A stretch of 64,000 nt of DNA from Actinomadura roseirufa (GTDB lineage Bacteria > Actinomycetota > Actinomycetes > Streptosporangiales > Streptosporangiaceae), in the NCBI RefSeq assembly GCF_900659635.1, contig NZ_CAACVB010000011.1, positions 1 through 64,000 on the forward strand. The letters run 5' to 3'. The notes under the pieces are model-generated. The model was not told where the DNA came from and searched no databases. It saw only the letters and a list, made by a program, of their open reading frames with translations. Numbering within the stretch: position 1 is the stretch's first letter; each line of letters opens with the position of its first letter. The translations under genes and the position numbers were made by a program. Below are positions 25,401 to 38,100 of the stretch, one piece after another.

Positions 25401-28400
25401 CTGTTGGACGGCGTCGGAGGTGGGCCGTGGCTCGTCGGCCGGTTCGTCGGCCGGTGTGGATTCGGCGTCCGCTGGCCGGGCGTCCTGCCCCGGCTCGGTG
25501 CCGTGCGCGGGGTCGGCGGTGAGCGGCTCGGGCGGCGGTGTCCGGTCGTCCCGGGGGGCCGCGTTGTCACCCGGCGCGTCCGGTTGCGCGCTGTACCAGG
25601 GGTCCCAGAGGGCGACCTCGTCCCGGTGGTGTCCGGGCGCCCATCCTTCCCTTCCCACCGGGACGGGCCAGTCGTCCTCGCCCGGGGAGAATTCGAGCCA
25701 CTCGCCATTCGGTGGCCATGTGGGCACCATTTCCCCATCGGGGAGTACGCGGTCCACGGTCGACGAAAAGAGCAACCCGTCCGATGTGCACCAGACCAGT
25801 TCGGTCGCCGCCGCCACGCGCACGTCGAGCCTTCCGGCCAGCCACTTGGCCCAGTTCTGGTGCTCCGCGCCCTGGCCCGCCTCGCACGAGTCCAGCAGGA
25901 CCGGCTCGTTCTCCCATATCTCGTCGTGCCAGATCATGCGCCCGAGTTTTTCGACGCCGAAGTTCCCCTTGTAACTGGGACCGTTGACGTTGCCGTGGAC
26001 GCTGAACACGTAGTACTGCGGCACGACGTGCGGCGGCCGGACCATTCTTTCGGGCTCGAACAGTGAACGTCCCGCCGGGCCGACGACGCTGGCGGTCTTC
26101 AGCTCGTTCAGTTCGTCCAGGTCGTACGAGTCGTCCGGGGCGATGGCGTGATCGGGTCCGGTGGGCGCCTCGGCGGGGGGTTCCTCTCTCTGCCAGCGCC
26201 AGCCGTGCTCGTGACGCTCGGGTTCGGACGGGTTCGGCTCGTGCGGCGGGTCCTGTGGCGCCGTGGAGCCGCCGGGGGGTGCCGGCTGGAGCGAACTGGG
26301 CAGCCTGACCGGGGCCGGAGCTTCCTTCTTGTACGGCGGCACGGGGTGGACGCGTTCGTCCGGGTGGTGTCCGGGCGCGTATCCGTCAGTGCCGGCGAAG
26401 GACGACCAGGGGGCCGGGGTCCGGCTGATCCAGTCGCCGTCCGGTGGGATCCGGGGCCGCGCGTGCCCGCGGGACTGGGGGTCTCTCGATGTCGCGTAGA
26501 CCGTGCCGTCGTGGTCGAGCCAGGCGACGCCGTCCGGTGCCGTGACGGGGACGCCGCCGAGCCTGCTGGACACCTGTTCGGCGAAGTCCTGCATGCCCTC
26601 GTTGGTGACGAGGGTGACTTCCATGCCGTCCCGCCACCTCGGGTCCTCTCGGATGAGCCGCGCGACGTCGTCGGGGGTGAGCCAGTGCCCATTACCGATC
26701 AGGCCGTGTTCGCCGCCATGGGCGGCGAAGACGAACCGGTTCGGGTCGGCTGGGACGCGCTGCGCGAACCTAGAGAGGCGGTCGCCGGGCTCGAAGAGCG
26801 AACGTCCGGCGGGCACGTCGGTACTCGCGTCGAACACCTCGCGCAGTTCGGGCGGCAGGGCGTCGTGGTGCTCGGTGGGGGCGGGGGCGTCCGCCTGTGC
26901 CTCGTCCGGCCGGTGTGACGGGCCGTCCGGTGCTTCGGATTCGGAGGCGGGCGTCGCCTCATGTGGGCCGGCCGGCCCGGCCGGATGCTCTCCGGCGCGC
27001 GTTCCGTCGCCGGGGCCGGTCCGCTCCGGCCCGCCGGCGGGCTGAGGGCCGTCATCGTGCGCAGGCTCATCGCCCGGCGCCGTGTCGCCGTCGGGGCGGG
27101 GGTCGGGCACCGCCGGCGGTTCGGCGGCCGGGATCGGCTCCGCGGGCCGCGCCGGTTCGGCTGCCTGCGGGGGTTCGGTGGTCCGGGGCGGCTCTGGCGG
27201 CGGTGTCCGGTCGTCTCGGGAGGTCGCGTTGCCCCACGCGTTCGCGGACGGTCGTGCGTCGTGATCGAGGTCGATCTCGTCCGGGTGGTGTCCGGGCGCC
27301 CACCCCTCCCTGCCTATGGGGACGGGCCAGTCGTCCTCGTCCGGGGAGAAATCAAGCCACTCGCCGTCCGGCGGCCACGTGGGCTTCTGTGATCCATCGG
27401 GGAGGATGGTCTCCAAGGACGAGGTGAAGAGCAACCCGTCTTCGGTGCACCAGACCAGCTCGGTGGCCGCCCCCACCGTCACGCCGAGTTTCCCGGCCAG
27501 CACCTTGGCCCAGCTCTGGTTCTCCTTGCCTCGGCCCGCCAGGCACGAGTCCAGCAGGACACGCTCGCCATCCCAGCCCGCGTCGCGCCGGATCAGGTGC
27601 CCGAGCAGATCGGTGTCGAGTCTCCTGAATCGAGGACCGCTGATGTTGCCGTGGACGCTGATCACGAAACGCTGCGGCACGACGCGGGGCAGCGGCTCCT
27701 TGAAGTCGAACAGCGAACGTCCCGCGGGGCCGGCGACGCTGGCGGCCTTCAGCGCTCTCAGCTCGTGCGGGTCGTAGTAGCCGTCCGGGGCGGTGGCGCG
27801 ACCGAGGCCGGCCGGCATCTCGGCGAGGGGCATCTTCAGCCAGCGCCAGCCGCCCTCGTGACGCTCGGGTTCGGCCGGGTTCGGGGCGGGCAGCGCCTCG
27901 TGCGGCGCCTCGTGCTGTGCCGTGGAGCCACCGGGAGGTGCCGGATGGAGCGAGCGGGGGAGCCTGACCGGGGCAGGGGCTTCCTCCCGGTGGGGCTCGT
28001 AGCCGAACAGCCGCCGGGCGGGGATGCGTTCGTCCGGGTGATGTCCGGGCGCGTATCCGTCTTCGCCGACGGAGGACGGCGCCGAGCCCGGGGTCCGGCT
28101 GGTCCAGCCGCCGTCCGGTGGGATCCGGGGGGCCGCGTACCCGTGGGAGTCGGGGTCCCTCGATGTCGCGAAGAGCCCGCCGTCGTGGTCGAGCCAGGCG
28201 ACGCCGTCCGGTGCCGTCACGGGGACGCCGCCGAGCCTGCTGGACAGCTGCTCGGCGAAGTCCCGCATGCCCTCGTCGGTGACCAGCGTGACTTTCATGC
28301 CCGGCTTGTACTTCGGGTCCGCCTGGATGAGCCGCGCGACGTCGTCGGGGGTGAGCCAGCGCCCATTGCCGATCATGCCGTGTTCGCCGCCATGGCCGGC

Positions 28401-29180
28401 CAGCATGTACGGCTGCGAATGGGCGGGGGTGCGCCGCGCGTACCTCGCGAGGCGAGAGTCCGGGTCGAACAGCGAACGTCCGGCGGGCACGTCGGTGCTC
28501 GCGTCGAACACCTCGCGCAGTTCGGGTGGCAAGGGGTCGCGGTGCTCGGCGGAGGCGGGGGCGTCCGTCCCCCCGTCGCCCGGACGGGGCGGGGAGGCGT
28601 CCGGCGCCTTGGAACCGGGGCCGGGCGTCGGCGGATGTGCGCCGTCCAGCCTGGACGGCGGATTGTATCCGGGCGCGTAGCCGCCCTTGCCCGAGCTCAT
28701 GGGCTTCTGCCGCTCCACGCTCGGGTAACAGATCTTCCAGCCGCCGAGCGGCGGGAGTATGGGCGCCGGCGACCGGCCGGAGGGGGAGGCGTCGCTTGAG
28801 GAGAACATCCCTCCCTGGCCGTCCGTCCAGACGTCGAGGGTCGGTGCGCCCACCGCGACACCGAGCTCGTTCGCCAGGCCCTGGGCGAGGTCGGCCGAGA
28901 AGTCGGCGAACAGCAGGACCTCGCGCGGCTCGCCGCTCTGATGGCGCCAGTTCGGGTCGTTCCGGATGATCTCGGCGAGGTCCCCGGCGGAGATCCCCCG
29001 ACCGCCGGCGATCGCGTCTCCGAACGGGTCGACGTCCAACGCGAGGACGTAGAACCGCCGGGAGGCGGCGATCGACTCGGGGACCTTCCACGTGCTTCCG
29101 CCGGGCTCGCACAGTGAACGTCCCGAAGGGATGTCGTGGCCGTACACGTCCCGCAGTTCGGGCGGCAGGGCCTCGGGGAT
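19434..29180 (-). repeat. Giant protein: modules 21-32, repeating pseudo-plus-active pairs
   Basis: Module starts are near 29180, 28535, 27775, 26865, 26130, 25205, 24440, 23310, 22490, 21380, 20790 and 20030. Module 21 is dead. Then four pairs follow: 22/23, 24/25, 26/27, 28/29, where the first keeps GHGGEHG or close but lost Cys (VTDEG, VTNEG, ITRSS) and the second is intact. Modules 30 and 31 are dead (FRGD, AYGD; VTNEN). Module 32 is intact with His 9840 and Cys 9878 and ends the protein with a basic, Tyr-rich tail. Confidence 0.75.
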
Positions 29181-32100
29181 GCCGCCCGAAGGGTCGGAGA
29201 CACCGGGCTCGGGGGCCGTCTCGGGTGGGGACTCACCCCTGCTCCGCGCGGTCCCATCGGGGGAGGCGGGCTCGGTGTGCGGGTCCGTGGGGAGTTCGCC
29301 GTTCCGTCCGAGCCGTTCGGGCTCGGTGGAGTCAGGCGTGCGGGACGCTGTCTCACCCGGCCGGTGCGGTGGGCCGTCTTGTGCCGCCGAGCCGGTGGTG
29401 GAGGTCGGTGGCCTTGAACCGTCCGGCTTCTCGGGGATGTCCGCCGCCGGCGTCCGGGTGCCGGTTTCCGCCGGTGCCGGCTCGTCGGCCCGGCCGTCGC
29501 GCGCCTCGCCGCGCGGGGTTTCACCGACCTGGACGGGCCCGGTGGTGCGTGGCGGTTCGGTCGTGCGCGGTGGTTCGGTGGGGTGGGCGGTTTCGCCGGG
29601 CCGGGGTGGCTTGGGTGCCGGTGTCAGGTCGCTGCTCAGGGGATAGGCGGTCTCGTCCGGTTCTGCGGGCGGTGGGGTGTGCGGGTCGGTGGGGTCGAGC
29701 GGGGTGGTCTCGCCGGGCGCCGTGCCGGAGTGCTCGGATGTGGGGACGGTGCGGGGGCGGCCGGTTTCGTCGGGGTGGTGCCCGGGGGCGTACCCGTCCC
29801 TGCCCACCTCGACGGGCGGGTCGTCGGTCGGGTAATGGGTTCTCCAGGTGCCGTTGGGCGGGTCCGCGGCGATCTTCCGTCCGTCCGGCAGGGTGACTTC
29901 GGACGATGTGGAGACCGTCCCGTCGCTGTCGATCCGGACCTGGTCGCTCGGCGCCGTCACGGGCACGCGGAGCCATCTCGCGAGCTCCCAGGCGCTGCCT
30001 GAAACGTCTCCGAAGTCCGCGTTCAGCACGACTGCGCGGCTGTGCCAGTTCGGGTCGAACCAGATGAGATAGGCGAGCTCCTCGACACTAAGGCGCCGAT
30101 CGCCGATGCTCATCCCGTCGATTGAGCCGTTAACGCTGATCGTGTATCGGTCCGGATCGGCGGGGACGCGTTGCGCGTACGCCTCCCGGGGGTCCTGAGG
30201 TTCGTACAGCGAGCGTCCCGACGGTGTTTCGCGGCCGGCCGGATAGATGTCGTACAGGCTGGGCGGCACGCCCAAGGGGACGCCGGCCGGGATGGGGGGC
30301 GGAGGATACGCGTCCTTGGTGTAGACGGGGGGAATCCGCCGATCAAGGTAGAAGGTCCCCCACTTGCCGTCGTACGGCGTCCTCGGTATCGGCTTCCCGT
30401 CCGGGCCCGGGACCGAGGACGACGAGAACGTCCGCCCGTCCACGGTGACCCAGCCGAGGCGGGTCGGCGCCGTCACCGGTACGCCGAGCTCAACGGCCAG
30501 GGCTTGGGCCCAGTCCCCTCTGCCCACATAGCACGAGGACAGGAGGACCTCGCGGCGGTTCCAGTTCGGATCGTGCCGGATGATCTCCGCGAGTTCGTGG
30601 ACGGTGAGGGGCCGCCCCTTGAAGGTCACGCCTCCAGGACCGCCGTGCACGCTGATCACATATCGGCGCGGATCGGCGGGAACGCGCTGCTCGTACCCCG
30701 ACAAGGGGTCATCGAGATCGAACATCGCGCGTCCGGAGGGGGTGACGATGGTGTCGCGGTAGAGGTCGTGGAGTTCGGGCGGCAGGCCGGGGAGGAACTC
30801 GCCGGACGAGGTGCCGGGGGCGGGTGTCTGTCCGGGAGCGTAGGTGCCCCAGCCCGTCTCGGATGGTTCGTCCCACTCGCTGGGGGGAAGGGACTTCCAT
30901 CTGCCATCGGGTGGGATGGCGGGTCCCCTTCGTCCGTCGGGGAGGGTGACCTCCGACGAGGAGAACACACGTCCGGTCTCATCGGTCCAGGTCGGGCGGT
31001 TCGATGCCGCCACCGGGACGCCGAGTTCTATCGCCAGGGCCCAGCCGAGGCGCAGCGCGGGACCGTCGGCGGACAGGACGACGTCGCGGCCGTTCCAGTT
31101 CGGGTCGTTGCGGACGACGGCGGCCACCTGATCGACGGTGAGGCGCCGGTCCCCGACCATGACGTCGTCGCCGTCGCAGCGCACTTCGAGGACGTAGCGC
31201 TGCGGGTCGGCGGGGGTCTGCTCCGGCCGCCTCCACGGGTCGTCCCCGGGTTCGACCAGCGACCGCCCGGACGGGACCTCGCGGCTCGCGTCGTAGACGT
31301 CCCGCAGGTGGTCGGGCACACCTTCCGGGATGTCGTGCGACGAGGCGCCGAAGGCCACGTGCTCACCGGGCGGGGATTCGTCCCTCCGCCAGCGCCAAGG
31401 GAGATGCGGAGGTTCGGTGGGTTCGCGCGTGCCCATCTCCGTGTCGCCGGGCCGGGCCGGTGTCGCGTCTCCGGACGTGGGCGCCGGCGTGTGCGAGTCG
31501 TCCGTCCGGACCTGGGTGTCCGGCCCAGCACTCTGGAGGGGGTCCGAAGCGCTCGGGGACTCGGTGGCGTGGTTCGGTTCCTTGACGGGTGTCGGCTCGG
31601 TGGTGAGCGGTGGCGTGGCGTCGTGCGCCGGTTCGGTGGCGGGCGTCGGCTGGGCGGGCCGCGCCGGCTCGGGGGTGCGCGGTGGTCCGGCTACGGTGGC
31701 CGGGTGGGTGGACGGAGTCGGCCCGCCTGCCTGCGGCGGCTCCGTCGCGTGCGGCGGTTCGACGCTTCGGGGCGGCTCCGCCGTCGGTGGGGTGCCGGAC
31801 GTGTCGGCGTGGGGGCGGCCGGTTTCGTCCGGGTGGTGGCCGGGGGCGTACCCGTCTCTGCCTACCTCGACGGGCGTCTCGTCGTACGGATAATGGGTCC
31901 TCCAATTGCCGTCGGGCGGGTATGCGGCGATCTTTCGCCCGTCGGGCAGGTCGACTTCGGACGACGCGTAGACCGTCCCGTCACTGTCGAGCCAGACTTG
32001 GCCGCTCGGCACCGTCACGGGCACGCCGAGCAGTCTCGCGAGCGCTTGGCCGCGACCCCAGAGATCCCCGTAGGGGGTGTTCAGCAGGACTTCTCGGCCG

Positions 32101-35100
32101 TCCCAGTTCCGGTCGTGCCGGATGAGGTCGGCGAGGTCGGCCGTGGTGATCTCCCGATCGCCGAGGCCCGGCTCATGGAAGATGGAGCCGACGCTGAGCA
32201 CATACCGATGCGGATCGGCGGGAATGTGTTGCGCGTACTCCGCCCCTGGGTCGCCGGGCCTGTACAGCGCACGTCCCGACGGCGTTTCACTGCTGGCGGG
32301 GTAGATGTCGTACAGGTTGGGCGGCAGCCCCAAGGGGATGTGGTCGGGGATGGGGGGCGGAGGGTACCCGTCCCTGGTGAAGACGGGATCGGCCTGCCGG
32401 TTCGGGAAGAAGGTTCCCCATTTGCCGTCCGGTGGGATATTCGGCCATTGCTTCCCATCGGTGCCGATTATCGAGGATGCCGAGATCACCTTCCCGCCTG
32501 CGAGGCCCCAGGCGATCTGGGTCGGCGCCGTCACCGGTAGGCCCAGCTCATCGGCCAAGGCCTGGGCCCAGTCCAGTCTGCCCACGTTGCACGAGACCAA
32601 AAGGACCTCGCGGCCGTTCCAGTTCGGATCGTGCCGGATGATCTCCGCGAACTCCTGGACGGTGATGGGCGTCCCGCCGAGGAATACGCCTTCGGGACTG
32701 CCGTGCAAAGCGATCGCGTAACGGTACGGATCGGGCGGCAGATGATGCGTCCACGGAATCGCGGGGTCGTGGGGTTCGAGCAACGAACGTCCGGCCGGGA
32801 TGGCGGTGCTGGCGCGGTAGAGCTCGTGGAGCTCGGGCGGCAGGCTGGAGGGGACGCCGCCGGACGAGTTCTCGGGGGCCTGCCCGGGAGCGTAGGCGCC
32901 CCAGCTCGCCTCGGCCGGGTCGTCCCACTCGTTGGGGGGATAGGCCGTCCATCTGCCGTCGGGCGGGATGGCGGGTGCCGTCCGCCCGTCGGGGAGGGCG
33001 ATCTCGGACGAGGAGAACAACCGCCCGGCCTCATCGGTCCAGGCCGGGTGCCTCGATGCCGCCACCGGGACGCCGAGTTCTATCGCCAGGGCCGAGGCGA
33101 AGCGCGGCGCGGGCGCATGGGCGAACAGGACGACGTCGCGGCCGTCCCAGTTCGGGTCGTTGCGGATGATGCCGGCGACCTGTCCGGCGGTGAGGCGCCG
33201 GTCCCCGACCATCGCGCCGTCGTCGTCGCAGCGCACTTCGAGGACGTAGCGCCGAGGGTCGGCGGGAATCCACCCCGACCGCCTTTCCGGGGCGTCGCCG
33301 GGGTCGACCAGCGAACGACCGGCCGCGATGGCGCGGGTGGCATCGTAAACGTCGCGTAGTTCCGGCGGCAGGCCACTCAAGAGGCCGGTGTCGGTCGTGT
33401 CCGGGCGATGTCCGGGCGCGTAGCCGTCCTGACCGATGACGACCGGCTCCGCCTCCCCGTCCGGCGGGTAGGTCGTCCATTCGCCGTTCGGTGGGAGCCT
33501 GGGGGCCGACCGGCCGTCGGGAAGAGTCATTTCGGACGAGGTGAGAACTCGTCCGGCGTCGTCGGTCCAGGTGGAGTGGCTGGGGGCGGTGACGGGGACG
33601 CCGAGTCTCATCGCCAGGACCCAGGCGAGGTGGCCCGCGTTGTCGGCGGTGTCGGCGAACAGCAGGACGTCGCGGCCGTTCCAGTTCGGGTCGTTGCGGA
33701 TGAGCTCCGCCAGTTCCCTGGCGCCCAAGCGCCGTCCGCCGACGATCGCGAAGTCGTACTCGGAGCGGATCTCGAGCATGTACCGCTGCGGATCGGGCGG
33801 GATCGACTGGGTCTGCCTCCACTCGTTGTCCCCGGCCTCGACCAGCGAACGCCCGGACGGGATCTCGCGGCTGGCGCCATAGACGTCCCGCAGGTGGTCG
33901 GGCACACCCTCGGGCACATCGACCGGCGGGGTGGGGAAGGAGACGGGCTCATCGCGGAACCCGGTCGCGGGCTCGTCCCTCTGCCAGCGCCCGGAACGAC
34001 GGGGGCGCTCGGCCGGTTCCCGTGTGTCCGTCTCCGGGCCGCTGGGCCGGTGGTGGGGAGCGTCCGGTGTCGGCTCGGCGGTTCGCAGGGGTTCTGAGGT
34101 GCTCGGGGTTTCGGGGGCGCGGGTCGGTTCGCCGGTCTGCGCCGGTTCGGTGGCGTGCGCCGTCTCAGAGGTGCGCGGTGTTTCCGGTCGGGTGGAGTCC
34201 AGCCGGGGCGGCTCCATGGTGCGCGGTGGTTCGGTGGTTCGGGACGGAGCCGTGGTCGGTGGCGTGTCCGGCCGCGTGTTCGGGGTGTCCATCTCGATGC
34301 CGCGCCAGGAGTCGGGCAGGCGATTCGGGTCCCGCCCGTGTCCGGGGGCCCACCCGCCGGTCTCGCAGCGGACGATCGTGCCGTCCGGGTGGTGGGTGTA
34401 CCAGGCACCGTCCGGCGGCACACTGGGAACCCATTGTTCCGTCTCCTCGTCCCACCGCCTGGACGACGCGAAGATGTCGCCTTCAGGGGTGACCCAGCTG
34501 GAAGGAGCCGGAGCCGTGACAGGGACTCCGAGAAGCCTCGCCAGTTGCGTGGTGTAGGCGGTATTGCCCGTGTAGCACGACACCAGGAGGACCTCACGGG
34601 CGTCCCAGCGCGGGTCGAAGGCGATGAGCTGGGCGGCCTCTGCCGGGTCGGGCGGCCTGCCGTCGAACACCGCGCCGTTCGGATTGCCGTGGACGCTCGC
34701 CACGTACCTGACGGCGTCGCTCCCGAAAGTCGGGACTTCCCAGGAGCGCCGGCCTACGTACGGGCCCGCGTAGTCGCGTCCCCCGAAGGTCTCCCTGCTC
34801 TCCTCGTAGATTCGGCGCAGTGCGCGCGGCAACCTCCGTGGGGGCTGCATCGGGCCGCCCGGCACGTCATGGGAGCGTTCCGGCTCGGGCCGCCGCAGCC
34901 GCAGCCTCCGGCGCCCGGTGTGCGCGTCGTCCGCGGAGGACGGGAACTCGGTGGCATGCGGCGCCGGTGTCACCGTCCCGGACGTGTGCGGCAGTGATCC
35001 GGTCGCCCCGGACACGGGTTCGGCCGGCGCCTCTCCGGGCGTGGGTGCCGGTGGGTGCGCTTCGTCCGGCCGGACGGGGGCGGTGTCCGGTTCGATGCGG

Positions 35101-38100
35101 GCGGTCTGGCCCGGCTCTGCGGTCGGCAGGGTGTCCGGATTGAGAGGTTCGGGCCCGGTGGCCTCGCGGTGTTCACCGTCGGCTGGAAGGGTGCCGTCGT
35201 CGCCCATGCCGTTGCCGAGACGCCAGTCGCTCCCAGGGGCGCCGTCCCGCCCGCCTGCGGTGGCGCGTTCGTCCGGGTGGTGTCCGGGGGCGTACCCGGC
35301 CTTGCCGGTGTAGAAGAAGTTGCCGCTCACGTGCGGCGGATGAGTCACCCAGGCGCCGTTCGGCGGGAATACGGGGAGGGTCCTCCCATTGGGATGGGTG
35401 TACTCGTACGAGGAGTACACCATCCCGTCGTCCCTGACCCATGCAGGGGTGAGCGGTGCGGTCACCGGCACACCGAGCGCCAGCGCCAGGTCCCGGGCGA
35501 AGACACCCGAGTCACACGAGACCAGCAGGACCTCGCGGCCATCCCAGTTCGGGTCATGCCGGACGATCTGCGCGAGCTCCTCGATGGTGAAGAACCGATC
35601 GCCGATGACCGCCCCGTCGCGCTCGCCGTGGACGAGGAGCACATACCGCTGTGGATCGGCGGGGATCAGCAGGAAAGGGTCCCAAACGGGGTCAAGGGGA
35701 TCGATCAGCGCACGTCCGGCGGGTGAGGGAAGGCTGGTGCGATAGAGCTCCTGCAGTTCGGGCGGAAGGTCCTCGGGGGTGCCACGTGGAAGGTCGGAGT
35801 CGGACCCGGGGTCGCCGTGCGCGTTGGCGGGGGCCTCCTTCTGAGGCCATCCGCGGTCGTCGGGTCCGGCGAGATCGTGCGGGCCGGTCTCCGTGTCGCC
35901 CGGCGGGTGCGGGGGAGCGTCCGGTGTCGCCGGGCCGGACGTGGGCGTCGGCGTTGGCTCGGTGCTGAGCGGCGGTTCGGCGGCGTGAGTCGGTTCGCTT
36001 ACGGGCGTCGGCTCAGTGGCGCCCGCTGGGTCGGGGGCCTGCGCCGGTTCAGAGGTGCGCGTCGGTACCGGCTCGGTGGTGAGCGGTGGTTCGGCGCTTC
36101 GGGACGGGGCCGTGGCCGGTGGCGTTTCCGGACCGTGGTCCGGGGTGCGCGGCTCGGCGGCGTCGGGGAAGGGCGTCGCGCCGTGCTCGTCCTTCGGCGC
36201 GTCCGGCTCGTGCCGGCCGACGGGCGGCTCCGGTGACATCCTTCGGTCGTTCTCGTGGGCGATGTCGTCACCCTGCGCGTTCCTGCCCGGTCGCGCATCG
36301 TCCCCAGGACCCGTGCCCGCATCGTTGGGCGTGGCCAGGCGCTGTCCGGGCGCGAATCCGTTCCCGCTCGCGTAGACGGGCGCCGTCGACGGATCCGGGA
36401 AGTAGGTGACCCACCTGCCGTCCGGGGGGAACGTGGGAATCGTGTCACCATCGGGCAGCGTGATCGCTGACGATGAGCAGATCTCCCCGGCGCTGTTCGT
36501 CCAGGTGTCGTCGGTCGGCGCCGTCACCGGCACCCCGAGCGCCACCGCCAGCTCCTGGGCGATGGACGCCGTGCGGCACGAGTTCAGGAGGACCTCGCGG
36601 CCGTCCCAGCTCGTGTCGTTGCGGATGATGTCCGCGAGTTCCTCGACGGAGAGGACCCGTTCCCCCACCATCGTGCTGCTGTCGTTGCCGTGCAGGGTGA
36701 GCACGTACCGCTGCGGGTCGGCGGGAATGCGGTGTGAGAAGTCCAGCGGCGGGTCGCCGGGCGCGTACAGGGCACGCCCGGAAGGGACGACGTGACTGGC
36801 GCCGTAGAGGTCGTGCAACGCGGGCGGCAGGCCCTCGGGGATGCCGCCAGAAGGATCGACCGGGGCCCTGGACGGGCTGTGCGTCTCGGTAGAGGAGTCC
36901 CTCCTCCAAAAGCGCCATCCACGTCGGCGGCTCCCGGTGGGCTCGGGCGTCTCGGCCGCCGCCGCACGCTGCGGTGAAGCGTCCGGGGCCGAGTTCCCGG
37001 GCGTGGGTGCCGGCGGGTGCGGGTCGCTGGGACCGGCGGGAGGCTCTCCGGCCCGTGGCTCGTGGACGGCTTCGTTGGACGCCGGTGGAGTTGCGGCCGT
37101 CTCGGACACGGGCGGGTGGGGCGTGCCCGGCGGGGGAGTCGTCTGCGGTGCGGTTCCGTCGGGCGAGGGCGCCGGCTGCGGCGTGGCGGGGTTCGCCGGC
37201 GTGCTGTCGGGCGGGGTGGTGCCTCCGGTCGCGGGCTCCAGGTTGCCCGCTCGACCGACCTCGATGGGGTGCGTGCCGCCGGGGATGGTGTCCGGCAGGG
37301 CGGTGCGGGCGCGTTCGATTGGGTGGTGTCCGGGGGCGTAGCCCTCCCAGCCCACCGGGACGGGCCAATCGTTCTCGCCCGGGTAGTAGGTGACCCATTC
37401 GCCCTTGTACGGGCCGGGATCGATCACATGCGCGCCATCAGGTCCTCGATGGGCGTCCGCTGAGTACTCAATCCCGTAAGTGGTGACGACGGCGAAAAGG
37501 GTCGGCGCCGTCACTGGCACGCCGAGCTCCCTGGCCAGGGACTGGGCCCAATCGGCCTCGGCCACCTTGCACGAGTGCATCCGGACTGGGCGGCCCCCCC
37601 ATTCCGGGAAGGCCCGGACGAGTTGCGCGAACGCCTCGGGGGTGGGCTGCTCCCCCTTGAAGGCGGCACCGTTCCGGTTGCCGTGTACGAAGATCGCGAA
37701 CGTTTCCGCTTCGGCGGGCACCGCATGCGTCATGCGGATATGGCGTACCTCTTCGGGTTTGTACATCAAACGCCCTGCCGGTGTAGCGAGGCTGGCGTCG
37801 TACATCGCGCGCAACTCGGGCGGCAGGCTCCTGTAGCTCTCCTCTGGAGAGGCCGTCCTCACCCAGCGCAGTCCGTGCTCGTGACGCTCGGGTTCGGTGG
37901 GTCCTTGCGAACGGTCCCCGCTCGGCCGGTGCGGTGAGCCGTCCGGCACCGGGGAATCGCCGGGGGCCGCCGGCATGAGGGAACGGGGCGCTCTGACCGG
38001 CGTCGGAGTGTCCGGCCTGAAGCGCCGGGCGGCGGGGACGCGCTCGTCCGGGTGATGTCCGGGCGCGTAGCCGTTCTGGCCTGCCTTTTGGGGTTCCTGC

